A stretch of 64,000 bases of DNA from Ottelia alismoides (taxonomy: Eukaryota; Streptophyta; Magnoliopsida; Alismatales; Hydrocharitaceae), in NCBI GenBank assembly GCA_037367405.1, contig JAZKJV010006950.1, positions 496,001 through 560,000 of the forward strand. The letters run 5' to 3'. Below, one piece after another: positions 35,498 to 45,849 of the stretch (the stretch's first letter is position 1; every line of letters starts with the position of its first letter). The position numbers and the translations under genes were made by a program. The notes beneath the pieces were generated by a model. That model searched no databases, was not told where the DNA came from, and saw nothing but the letters and a program-made list of their open reading frames with translations.

Positions 35498-36118
35498 TTT
35501 GACGATGGGGGTTGGACCTTGAAGCCCCCCATGGATGAAACATCTGCTTTGTTGTCAACCATGATGACAACTACCAAGACTGGGACTTGCAGCAAATAAG
35601 ACTTGTGTCTACACGAGCATATGGGAAGATGGTTGTGGGTGTAGACTTATACCACAACCTCTTTTATTCTTCGACGTTGCCTTTGGGTGGTTAAGGTGTT
35701 CTAGATGAACACGTCACACCCTAGAGGTCCAACAGAGGACCTAACTCGAGATCGAAGGCAGCAAGGACACGCGGGATTGTAGCAACCCTAGAGAGCCGGC
35801 AGCGTCAACCCGTTGTGAGACCACACAGGGCTGCAGCAGCCCTAGAGAGCCGGCAACGTCAACCCGCGCGTGAAGCTGGCATTGGGCGACGCCGAGAATG
35901 GCGGCAGCAGGGGACTGACTACCCGTGCGACGCGAGGCACAAGGCAACCCTAGCGGCGCAGTCGGTGGCCTGACGTGAGAGAACTACAGCGGTTGCCCAT
36001 GCAGCGATGACGTGAGGAGGCTCGCGCGATGGTGGCGGCGGCCTAGCAAGGGGTTCTTGGTGGGGAGGGGTTGGGGTTAGGTCACATGCTCCGGTCTAGG
36101 ACCGTCGCTCTAATACCA
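35498..36118 (-). other. Leader of copia D with primer-binding site
   Basis: The primer-binding site at 36107-36118 reads TGGTATTAGAGC on the minus strand. The untranslated leader that follows shares GGTCCTAGACCGGA with the leader of fragment F at 57248. An imperfect direct repeat about AGCCGGCA(G/A)CGTCAACCCG lies at 35793-35865. Confidence 0.75.
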
Positions 36119-36261
36119 TGTTGAGATGAAAACGAAAAGATGCATTCCACATAGCACTAGAGCTCCCATATAGAAGAAAAGCTCTATGGGAAAATTACAT
36201 ATAATAGACATGAGCAATAGACAAATACAAATAAGGATTAAAAACCATAGATATCTCAACA
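36119..36261 (-). repeat. 5' LTR of D
   Basis: 143 bp, TG..CA, nearly identical to 30208-30349. Confidence 0.9.
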
Positions 36262-36746
36262 GCAACTAATAATGGACGCTCCAATAGGAGCACGGACCAG
36301 ACTCTAGGTACCACATGACTGTAGTGCATCCATCTCCTCTTCCATGGCAAGACGTCACTGATTGTCTCTCAAGACCTCCTGTTAATTTCGTGGAATCTCT
36401 ACGAGAGATAGAGATATTGTAAATCTCATGAAGTCTCCTAACAAGCGATTAAAGGAACCATGAGAAGCGAGAGGGTACAATGCACATGTACTTCCGCTTT
36501 CGTAGTGTAACAGGTATATCCAAGTCATTGGGGATCTCCCCTATCTATATGGCAGTTCCTGCTCAGACGCATTGCTAGACCCATCTTAAAAATAATGTAC
36601 TCAGAACAAACCTGAGGCGTGATGGATGACAGACGAGGACCACGAGCAAAAGCATGCCGACGAGTATAGAATCGTGGAAAGGGTGGAGCTAAGATAGTGT
36701 GAGGTAGTGGTAAAGGAGGAGGTAAAGAAGGTGGTGGAGTTGGAAC
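36262..36746 (-). mobile_element. copia fragment C, inner part
   Basis: Resumes element C after D, starting with the duplicated GCAAC. The minus strand encodes the RT N-terminal flank (a TWQEEMDALQS-like run near 36340) and a proline-rich integrase-RT linker (PPPSLPPPLPLPH at about 36680-36730). It stops at 36747 where the LTR of E begins. Confidence 0.75.
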
Positions 36747-36881
36747 TGCTGGAAGAATAGAATAACTTGTTATTGAAGAGACCATAGGGCTCTCTTATAT
36801 AGGAGAAAAGCTGTGGGTTAATTACGTAAGAGGTATATGAAGAAAAAGGAAATAAGAAATAGAGATACAACTATCTCAACA

Positions 36882-38330
36882 CTCCCCCTCAAGCTGGAGC
36901 ATATATGTCTATCATGCTCAGGCTGGGACAACATCTCTGAAATGGGCCTCACGCAAGGTCTTTGGTGAATATATCAGTAGTACGATCTCCAGTAGAAACA
37001 TGGGAGGAGGAAATGAGACCCTTTTGGATCATGTCTCTGGTATAGTGGCAATCCACCTCTATATGTTTGGTCCGCTCATGGAATGCAGGATTATTTGCAA
37101 TAAAAAGAGTTGCTTGATTGTCGCATGGAAGCTGCATAGGAAGAGGTACATCAACAGCAAGATCAGTCAAAACCGACCTAACCCACGCCATCTCCATGCT
37201 CCTATGAGCCATGGCCCTATACTTAGACTCTACACTAGATCTAGCAACCACTGTCTGCTTCTTGCTCTTCCATGACACGAATGAGCTCCCAAAAAATTAG
37301 CAAAACCAGAAGTAGACTTCCTGTCTCTAGGGCATCCTGCATAATCTGCATTTACACAAACTATCGCCTCAAGAGAAGTACCTCTGCTGAATATAAGATC
37401 AGTACTTGGTGAAGACTTCAAATATCTCAAAATCATGTAGATAGCATCCATATGAACCTTCCTGGGCTGCTCCATGAACTGGCTTACCTTGCTTACATCA
37501 AAGTCTATGTCTGGCCTAGCGATAGTAGCATAGAGAAGCTTGTCAACAAGCTTCCTGTATCTCCTCTTGTCTACTTCCTCAGTGCCTTCATCAAATAATC
37601 TTATGCTAGGATCCATAAGGGTAGTAGTCGCAGGCTTACATCCTGTCATCCATGTCTCAAGTAGAAGATCAGTTACAAACAAGGTTGCAGAATTCGGTAG
37701 TCGGTACGCCGTCGACGAGGTCACTGACTAAGGATTAATCGGCAGTCGGACGACTAATCGGATTTAATCGGCCACTAGTCGGTTCTGAATTTATTTTAAA
37801 TATATAAATCATTTTGTATACAAATATTCTTATATATTTGCAATATAAATCATTTTTATACATATATTTTTATGTATTTGCATTGATTTATACATTTTCT
37901 ATACTATCATAATAAAACCAAAGGGGAAATTGACATTAAATACAAGACTACGTATGTTGGAATAAGTTTGATTTTTTAAAAAAATAAAAAAAAACTCTAT
38001 GTAAAAGTCGGCCGACTAGTCGGATTGGCCGACTAATGGCCGACTAGGCCTAGTCGAGTCAGCTAACCCCCCCCCCCCCGACTCGACTAGTCGGCCGACT
38101 TTTACAACAGTGGTCAGAAACTTCCTCTGGGTCATCATAAGACCACGCTGGTTCTTGGCGAACTCTAATCCAAGAAAGTAACGAAGACTACCAAGAACCT
38201 TAGTCACAAACTGTTGACCTAGGAACTCCTTGGCAGCATGAGTGCCCTGCTCATCATCACTTGTGACAATAATATCATCAACATAAATCAAAATAGCAAT
38301 TGTACCTCTCTGTGTCCTCTAGACAAATAG
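36882..38330 (-). pseudogene. copia E: RT core to RNase H
   Basis: RNase H at 36949-37278 is well kept: SWKSKKQTVVARSSVESKY, CDNQATLFIANNPAFHERTK, TDIFTKDLA. The 3' RT is KRRYRKLVDKLLYATIARPD (37540-37600), and upstream of the MITE are YVDDIIVTSDDEQGTHAAKE and KVLGSLRYFLGLEFAKNQ (38140-38291). The MITE splits the RT at its TQRKFLT/TDLLLETW joint. Confidence 0.87.
37681..38113. mobile_element. hAT-like MITE built of AGTCGGCC-type words
   Basis: About 433 bp inserted in the RT of E. Ends AAGGTTGCAGAATTCGG and (reverse complement of the right) ACTGTTGTAAAAGTCGG match at 12 of 17. The flanks TTACAAAC (37673-37680) and TCAGAAAC (38114-38121) match at 6 of 8. Both subterminal parts are dense in TAGTCGG/CCGACTA; the centre is AT-rich. 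A run of C lies near 38068-38080. No coding capacity. Confidence 0.75.
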
Positions 38331-40388
38331 CGAATGATCCGCAATGGACCGTGGAAACCCTTAATTATCAATCAACTCTCTCCAGTCACAAGGCTCTCGG
38401 ACTTTGCTTCAAGCTGTAAATCACCTTGTGCGGTCTACATACCTTCTAAGATTCCTCCTCAACGACAAATCCTGGTGGATGTTGCATATATATATATCTC
38501 CTCATGTAGATCTCCATATAGAAACGCATTCTTCACATCAAGTTGGTAAAGAGTCCATTCTCGAGACACAACAACTGATAGAAGAATGTGCAATGTCGAA
38601 TGTCAGGATACTGCTGAAAAGGTACCTTATAATCCAACCAATAAGTCTAGATGTACCCTCTTGCTACAAGCCTTGCCTTGCTTATAGCGATTCACATTGT
38701 CATCTACTTGATGCTTCAATGTAAAGATCCATTTGCACCCTACAACAGAAGCACCTGGAAAAGTAGAAACAACATTCCATGAACCACGAGACTGCAACGC
38801 GGCCATCTCCTCCTTCGTGGCAAGACGCCAGCTACTATCTTGCACGACCTCCTGGTATGTGCATGTTATAGTAATAGCCGAGAGTCTCGTGAGAAACCTC
38901 TTGTACTCCTCTGACAGATGATCCAAGGAAACATGAGAAGCTAGAGGATAAGTGGCACAGTTACTGTGTGGCTTCCTCATGGCAATTACATCAAGATCAT
39001 CACCCTCTCTATTCATTGTTATCACATCCTCTTGTCTAGTATCATGTGATACAAGCATATCAGCAGTGCCATTAGTAAAAACAATGTGTTCCTTACATAC
39101 ATGAGGCATGTTGGATGATGGGAAAGGCGCATGAGCAGAGTGGCGAGTGGAGGACCTACGAATGTAGAAAGGTGGCAAGAACTGAGTCAGGGCAGACGAA
39201 AGTGGTGGTGATGGAGATAACGGAGGTTGTGGAACGAAAATATCATCTCCAGAGTTGGCGTTAGACAACCTGTCACTTGTAGGACATGAATAGCCAACGA
39301 ACACACATTTGATAGCCCTTCGAGAGATCCTGTCACAACCAGTAGTAAAATTGTGGACAAAGGCCACAGATCCAAAAACCCTGGGTAAGGGAGAATAGGT
39401 CCTTCTCAGGAAACACAAACAAGAAAAGAACCTTTTCCCCAAGGATCATGAAGGGCATGTGGTTCACAAGGTAACAAACAGTGAGAACCGCATCACCCAA
39501 GAAAGAATGAGGGGCTCAACTCTAAATCAAAAAAGTCCTCGTGACATCAAAAAGATGACAGTGCATTCAGCAACACTATTCTACTACGAAGTGTAAGGAC
39601 AAGAAGTCTAATGAACAATACCAAGAGATCTAAGGAAGTTAGACAACTGTAATGTGAAAAAATCGAAGGCATAGTCAGTGCGGATCAATTTCACATTACC
39701 AGAAAAAATATTCTCAATTTCAATAAGAAACGATTTAATGATCGGACCAGCTTCAGACTTATTCTGTAACAAGAAGACCCAAGATAATCTAGAAAAATCA
39801 TCCATAGCAACCATATAGAACCGATGTCCCTGATGATCGGGAACATGATTAGGACCCCATATATCAAAATGAAACAACTCAAACAACTGACTACTGTGAC
39901 GATTCTGGCGACTCGGAAAAGAAGACTAATGGTGCTTCCCAAGCTGACATGGCTCACACTCCAAGGTGATGCGAGTAGAGATTTGAGGGAGAACATGACA
40001 TAGCTTCTGCAAATGAAGGTGTCCAAAGCGAAGATACCACATGTAAGGAAAACTGATCTAGAAGAAATGGTAGGCACTAGCACACAGAGGTTGAACAAAT
40101 CGTAAAGTCCTCTCCGCTCACGGGCACATCTAAACGCCCTGACCGCGAGTATGTCCTGAAACACAAGAGAATGGATAAAATATGGCACGACAATGTAAAT
40201 CTTTTTGTAATCTGGAATAGACAAAAGATTCATCTGAAATGCAGGAGTGTGTAAGACATTCTGTAGGCACATTGAGGGAGTTAGGACAATAACCCCCTAG
40301 CTAACAATAGGTAGGATGAACCCCATAAGCAATCACCATTGATCTACCAAGAGCGATAGATCTGTAAGAACTGAATTGTACTCGAAAG
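38331..40388 (-). pseudogene. copia E: integrase, linker and RT start
   Basis: From right to left: GAG-pre-integrase remnants (CLQNVLHTPAFQMNLLSI at about 40270), the integrase core LFHFDIWGPNHVPDHQGHRF and DDFSRLSWVFLLQNKSEAGP (39740-39886), the integrase C-terminal PRVFGSVAFVHNFTTG and AIKCVFVGYS (39290-39400), a proline-rich linker, then the RT start ASVVGCKWIFTLKHQVDD (about 38690-38750). Several frameshifts. Confidence 0.85.
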
Positions 40389-40616
40389 CATGGCCTCAAA
40401 TTTCAGCGAAATTCGGTCGAATTTTCTGTCGAATATCGATATCCATTCGAAATCAAAATTCGACCGAAATGACCGAAACGACCGAAATATGGGGGTCCCT
40501 AGTACAAAAAATGATCGAAATGACCGAAATTTCGGTCGAAATTCCACCGAATTCCATCGAAATTCTATTTTGGTCGGTACCGAAATGGTGACCGAAACCG
40601 ACATTTAAGGCCTTGC
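40389..40616. mobile_element. hAT-like MITE built of GACCGAAAT-type words
   Basis: 228 bp; the perfect 8-bp target duplication CTCGAAAG is at 40381-40388 and 40617-40624. Ends CATGGCCTCAAAT and (rc) CAAGGCCTTAAAT. Almost the whole interior consists of GACCGAAAT, TTTCGGTC and CGAAATTC words on both strands. No coding capacity. Confidence 0.9.
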
Positions 40617-41515
40617 TCGAAAGAACTGAACTGTGCTCGATCGTCAAACATATGATGAGATGCTCCAGAGTCCATGATCCAATCAGTCAAATCAGAAATG
40701 CTACAATTGGTAAGTGCATAAGCAATACCTGGCAAAATTGTAGAAGCTTTGCCAGCAGCTGCGACATATGAAGATCCTGCAACTAGAGTGTTTGTTGTAG
40801 TCATCATCTCTCCCAATCTAGAAAAAACATCATCAAACCGTGCATTATGAGACGGAGTTGGAGGAGGCTCGGTCTGCTCAGCTACACGGGCACACACAGG
40901 ATACCCATGCTTCAGATAACATGCCTCCTCTGAATGACCTGGACGGTGGCAATGTGAGCATGGGCTACATTGAAATCCTACTCCTCGAACACAGGATCCT
41001 CGCATGTGAAACTGTGAAGTACCCCCTCTGTCGCAAGAAGCCGTTATAGTAGAGGGAGTCTGGGTCATGGTAGTAGATGTAGTGATCCTACTCAGCCATT
41101 TGTAGACCTCCTCCATTGGAGGTATCATCTCTCCAATAAGTAGTTGAGTACGTGTTGCATCGTACTCAGAGTCAAGAGATGACGGAAAGACTCATGTCAT
41201 TGTGGCATACCGGAATGCATGTTGTTGCTCAGTGCTAGTAGTAATAGGCATAAAGCTATGCATACGCTAAAACATGCCTCGAAGATGTGAGAAAATGGGC
41301 ATGAAGAGGTCGACTGTTTTGCTAGGTTAAAAATATCATATTACAGTTGTAGAATCTTGCTCTCATTCTAGGATTGCCCATATATTTCTACTGAGATGTC
41401 CCACATAACCTAGGGTTGTGAGTTGATTGACGATGTCTTTGGCAATCTCCGTGGTGAGCATCCCAGAGAGCCAAATTCCATGCATAGGCATCATCTTCAT
41501 TTGTTCTTAAAAAAA
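40565..41515 (-). pseudogene. copia E: gag end and protease
   Basis: The gag part shows MIPPMEEVYKWLSR and an intact zinc knuckle CSHCHRPGHSEEACYLKHG (about 40905-40960). The protease shows DWIMDSGASHHM (about 40655-40690). The frame then runs into the MITE inserted at 40616. The upstream gag, 41130-41515, is frameshifted but shows a DDAYAWN-like stretch. Confidence 0.85.
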
Positions 41516-42231
41516 TCAACCAAAATGTAGGGAGCCCACACATAATTAGATCATGCCTATGCCACTCTCAAATCGTGGTCAAACGCCAACAGAAAGAATC
41601 TCAGATCCCCCATCACAGTGCTCTCTTTCCGATAACCAAACATAAGCCCATAAGCTAAATAGGTGGTCATCTCTCATTGCATGTATGCGCCAGTTTGTAG
41701 AGAATGACATTTTCCCCCGCCCCATATCCTTATACCCACTTTCTACAACATGTTCATGTAATCAAAGATGGGTTCAATACCTATAAATGTTATGAAAGAA
41801 CTAATAAATACATATTTGATGTTTGTCACTAAAATATTGTTGAAAAATCATTTCTCTGCACAAACAACAAGTGAGGGTAGTCGTCATACCATTCCCTACT
41901 AACGTAGGGTCACATTGATCAGTCAACGAGCTTGGGAGGGAGGGGGTTGTGGGGAGTAGGTGCGCCTCAGCAGAATACCCCAGCCAAAAAAAGCTTGAGG
42001 AATATGTCTAGAGGCTAAACAGCCCAAAAGGCTAAAACGATGTTAAGGTGAATGCACCAAGTGAGCAATTAATGGCATCAACAGAATGCCATAAAAGGGC
42101 TAAAAGTCCTCGGCAGAATTTCTCACCTCACGGTCGAGGCATTATGCCTCAACCACCTAAGGCGCACATCTCAAAGAATGGGATTGAGAGCGCACATCTT
42201 AAGGCTAAATTGGACCACCTTAGATCGAGTG

Positions 42232-42720
42232 TGCGCCTCGAGCACCTTAAAACTAGTTTTTTTATACCACGGTGGATAGAAATGACATGGTGATGGCATA
42301 AATGTCCCCGCCTTACAAAGCACAAAAGCCCCCTTTTCTCAGACATGTAGTTCTCCAGCTTGTTAGCTTCTTTTCACTTCTCTGGCCTGTGGCAAGCAAT
42401 CATTTTCTTCTTGATGTTCATCAAACCACTTGCATTTCAAGTGATAAACTTCATTGGAAAGTACTCTATCTCGAGGGGTACACCTCGAGCACCTAGAGAG
42501 TAGTTTCTGTTATACCATGGTGGAGAGAAATGACACAGTGACGGCCTAAATGACCCCACCATACAAAGCACAAGAGCCCACCCTTCTCAGACGTGCAGTT
42601 TTCCAACTTGTTAGCTTCTTTCACTTCTGTCAGTGGCAAACAATCATTTTTCTTCTTGAACTTCATCAAGATCCTAGCATTTCAAGTGATAAACTTCATT
42701 GAGAAAGTATTTTTTTCCTA
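42232..42720. repeat. Tandem direct repeat, two units of about 245 bp
   Basis: Unit 1 is about 42232-42476 and unit 2 about 42477-42720. Both begin with a CCTCGAGCACCT stretch, contain TATACCA.GGTGGA.AGAAATGACA and GCTTGTTAGCTTCTTT-like wording, and end AAGTGATAAACTTCATTG. They differ by scattered changes. Confidence 0.85.
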
Positions 42721-42925
42721 GACAAAATCACCCCTACGCATTCGCCACTTTCTCAAGGAAACCCTCTTCTCCAGGAGAAGATTTTTCACCTTACATCGGC
42801 AGGTTGCCTGAAATAACGAGGCAATCTCGATCACAATCCCTCCCTTTAAGTCTCAAATCTACCACTATGCATTATCACCTCTTGTGGGAGTAAACCACCA
42901 AGATTCTTGACTTCTCCTCTCTTTA

Positions 42926-42946
42926 CCCCCCCCCCCCCCCCCCCCC
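42926..42946. repeat. Poly-C tract
   Basis: 21 consecutive C; the length may be unreliable in sequencing. Confidence 0.9.
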
Positions 42947-44059
42947 GTGTTTGCCCTCCTTCAAGGCCCTTGACTTCTAAGGCCACCTCCCCTCCTCGTC
43001 CTGCTCAAGGGTTTTGACATAACCTCGAAGCCAAAGTGATTGGCTACCAAAAAACGATGCAGCATGCTCATTATCATTTGTGTGCCCAAAAAGTTTGAGG
43101 ATGCACCTGAAGGATAAGGATCGCCGTCAAGCCCGGGAGTCGAAATCTACAACCTAAGGACATCGAAATCAATATTGCAAACATAAAATTGAACATCCTC
43201 GGCCTATTTATAAAAGTTGAAGGACCCAAACTGCTAAGGCCAATGGTGCATCCAAAAGAATCCGTACCGCAGAAAGAAGATGAACCTGAAATGAACATGC
43301 AATAAAGTCCTCCAAAAAACACTCCATCAACCACCAAATCCACACATCTACACCATGAGTTTTCCATGCCAAATGGCATATAAGCACTATAGATGGTGCA
43401 TTCCCTTGATGCATCATGATCGACATCATCTAATTTTCCAAACATGCAGGTTACCAGTTCAGTCACCTTGGTGCCATTAATCACCTCCTCTAAGGAAGCA
43501 CTAACATCGCCAAAACCAAAAGAAGAAAGGATGTTTCACTTACCCAAAGCATAATTCACCGATAAACACACCCTAAGGGTTCCAAGCTCCACCAAAATAT
43601 AAAGCTACATCCCCATATGCAATCCCATTTGAGATAACCAACTTCATCTTAATTATAATGCGAGAGCCCTACATACAGACTCAAGGTAGCGGCACCAAAG
43701 CGACACCCCCACCAATAGGATATACCAACATATCATCCACCCAGCATCACCCCAAATGAGAGTCCATTATGCAATGTAGAATCCAAAATTAGGGTTTCAA
43801 TTAAATAAGGATTTTTCATTAATCTCACTGAAGTCATTAAAGTCATTAAACTAAATAGGATTATGATTAATTTTATGTACATCCAATTGAGTCTATTGCA
43901 ATTTTAAATTTAAATAATGAGATCGCATGCGATTACTAATTAGTTAATAAGTTGATATTAAAAGGGAAGGAAAAGTTACAAGAAAACTTACCGAAGCCAA
44001 GACTCGAGAAAAGTCTTAGAAGGGAAAATTACATTATCACAGTAAAAATGTTGGAAAGA

Positions 44060-45262
44060 AAAGAGTGAACCATTTCAAGCTAGCCATATCGCCCGTAATG
44101 CTGCAAGAAGAGGTGATCTGTCGTTTCAATATGCGATTCGAAAAGGGAATATCTATTAGAGACGTTCGTGAAAAGTCTTGCACAACGGTCCCTCGTCATT
44201 ACTCACCTTCTACACAACAACCACATAAAATCATTTTTGTTCGGCAGTTTTAGATTCCAGATAAAATTGCAGTCGCAAACCATAGTATATGTTCTAGGCG
44301 AGGGCGGTCTCGTAATAGCTTTGTAAGCTTATTTTACCAAGAAAGTGTTATCTTTCCATACCCTCCCAGTGGTCACGACCATCTATCGGACGATCTAGCT
44401 ACATGAAATATTCAAGAAGGGAGAGAAACTCTCAAGCCATAAATGTGAGAAATCTGTCAAGAAAGAAGGCATCCAATTGTCATCTAACCAACATCTAACA
44501 CTCGTGCATCTCGATCAGCCGTCAAAGCAAAAAGGTAGGGGAATCTGAAAAAGATGGACCTTAACCCGAGCAGTTGTCGATCCAGATAAATGAATTACCA
44601 TCACCAAGCACTGGGCAAAAGAGCTCCTAAAAATGAGGCATCACCGACCCGATCCCTATTCCAGAAAGCCAAAGGGTGATATTGTAAATGAGGGGGCATG
44701 TTTTCCTCAACAGCAATGTTGTAGATACCACGGATAAGACGATGGCACAAGTCTTCATCTCTTCCCCCAAATCCAACTCACCCACTTGAGAAGGAGAGCT
44801 TCTTTTAAGGTTTCCAAGCAAGATATCCCAAGCCCTTCAACCATTTTAGGCAACGTGACAGTCTCCCAATCGAAGAGGTGCATACCCAAACCCTCCTGAC
44901 CATTATTAACCAAAAGGAAACGCCGCATGATCAGCTCCAGTCGACGCTTGATACTAATAGGGAGAAGTCGAGATGACATAAAGAAAACAGGAATAGCATA
45001 AATAACCGCTTGTACCAGAACCAAATGGTCTCCACAGAGAGAATAGCTGCCTTCCAGCCCGATAGTCTAGGCGACCAATTGGGCATCTTTAATATGTCAG
45101 TGGTAAGAGGAAAACCCACATAGCAAATGGGAAGAGAGCCACACTCCATACCCAACTCTTCATAGCACACGTGTGCCTCTTTGTTAGAGAATAAGCCCAG
45201 GTGTATCCTTAGATTTCTCACGATTCAGAATAAGCCCAGACAGTTCTCCAAATTTTCCATTG
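44060..45262 (-). pseudogene. L1 LINE-A ORF2, C-terminal part
   Basis: Continues the minus-strand L1 after the 45263-50068 insertion. RT thumb and connection segments: VLVQAVIYAIPVFFMSSRLL, RRLELIMRRFLLVNNGQEGL and GMHLFDWETVTLPKMVEGLG (44755-45024). Then GNSFIWIDNCSG (about 44580), and a zinc-binding RVT-type segment ETTDHLFLQH near 44110. Several frameshifts. The 3' end and any poly-A were not located; similarity fades at about 44060. Confidence 0.85.
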
Positions 45263-45277
45263 TGTGTAACGCCCGTT

Positions 45278-45422
45278 CAACAACAACAACAAAGCCTTTT
45301 CCCACAATTAAGTAGGGTCGGCTACAAGGATTCTTCGCCTCCATTCAGATCTATCTTGGGTCAATCCCGGGCTTATATCCACAAAACTAAGATCCCTTCG
45401 TATGGTCTCTTTCCAACACTTC
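45278..45422 (-). mobile_element. RTE-type LINE tail (5'-truncated)
   Basis: 145 bp with a perfect 18-bp target duplication, TTGTGTGTAACGCCCGTT, at 45260-45277 and 45423-45440. The minus strand encodes the last residues of an RTE protein (KCWKETIRRDL, SPGLTQDRSEWRRRI, ADPT stop) and ends in a TTG-repeat tail (GTTGTTGTTGTTG). It is the same family as 62.76-63.03 kb. Confidence 0.93.
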
Positions 45423-45558
45423 TTGTGTGTAACGCCCGTTGATGAGGGAAAATTTTCGTGATTCGAAATGGCATTCACAAGCCACAGAAACAACAAATGT
45501 CACCAATTTTCATTACATTAATTTCCATATATATTTACACGTAACAAAAGAAATGGCA

Positions 45559-45760
45559 TTCATGGGATCAAATTTCGAGGAAAATCGATCGAATTTCGAT
45601 CGAATTTCGATTTCGGAGGGTAACCGAAAGTTGACCGAAATAGCCGATGTTAATCGAAATTTAGGGTTCCATATTCAAAAAATGACCAAAATCTCGGTCA
45701 TAATTTCGTTTCGGTCACTCACTGAAATGATGGCCGAAATCGAAATTCGAGGCCTTTTAC
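45559..45760. mobile_element. hAT-like MITE of the GACCGAAAT family, decayed
   Basis: Left end CATGGGATCAAATTTCG equals the inward right end of the copy at 58487-58669; right end CGAATTTCG/AGGCCTT in reverse. The interior is rich in GACCGAAAT and ATTTCGATCGAA. I could not define an 8-bp duplication, so the right border is uncertain. Confidence 0.7.
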
Positions 45761-45849
45761 GTACATGTAACCCAAAATGTAACAGGAGAGAGAAAATTAT
45801 CTACATTATCTTGTACAAAACTATAACATAAGTATCGTAACATAAATTA

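Larger units (their letters stand above)
30208..36261 (-). mobile_element. Complete copia element D (minus strand)
   Basis: Short LTRs: 36119-36261 (5', 143 bp) and 30208-30349 (3', 142 bp, outer end changed from TGTTGAG to TATTAAG). The target duplication GCAAC is at 30203-30207 and 36262-36266, inside the RT gene of element C. The primer-binding site is TGGTATTAGAGC (rc of 36107-36118), and the polypurine tract is the reverse complement of about 30350-30362. Full gag-protease-integrase-RT-RNase H order, with frameshifts and a large internal tandem duplication. Each LTR has a TATATAAGAG-like promoter stretch. It is about 1 kb longer than it should be because of the duplication. Confidence 0.93.
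36747..41515 (-). mobile_element. copia element E, 5'-truncated (minus strand)
   Basis: The 3' LTR (36747-36881, 135 bp) and polypurine tract lead into a nearly full-length but decayed gag-pol, read from right to left. The gag start and 5' LTR are missing: similarity fades at about 41515 with no LTR beyond. Two hAT-like MITEs (37681-38113, 40389-40616) inserted later, in RT and near the protease. Confidence 0.88.
41516..44059. other. Unclassified DNA with a tandem pair and poly-C tract
   Basis: No protein family recognised in any frame. An open frame at 43074-43484 (minus) has no recognisable motif. It contains a tandem duplication (42232-42720) and a 21-base C run (42926-42946). CCTCGAG/CGCACATCT words recur at 42130-42250. 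Confidence 0.5.

Noticed and set aside
42926..42946. CRISPR or rRNA/tRNA features
   Set aside because: None seen anywhere in the window; regular spacing was found only in the 57-bp tandem array, and no tRNA cloverleaf was noticed.
43074..43484. 136-codon minus-strand frame
   Set aside because: No motif, no start context and no neighbour supporting a gene; could be chance or a remnant of an unknown element.
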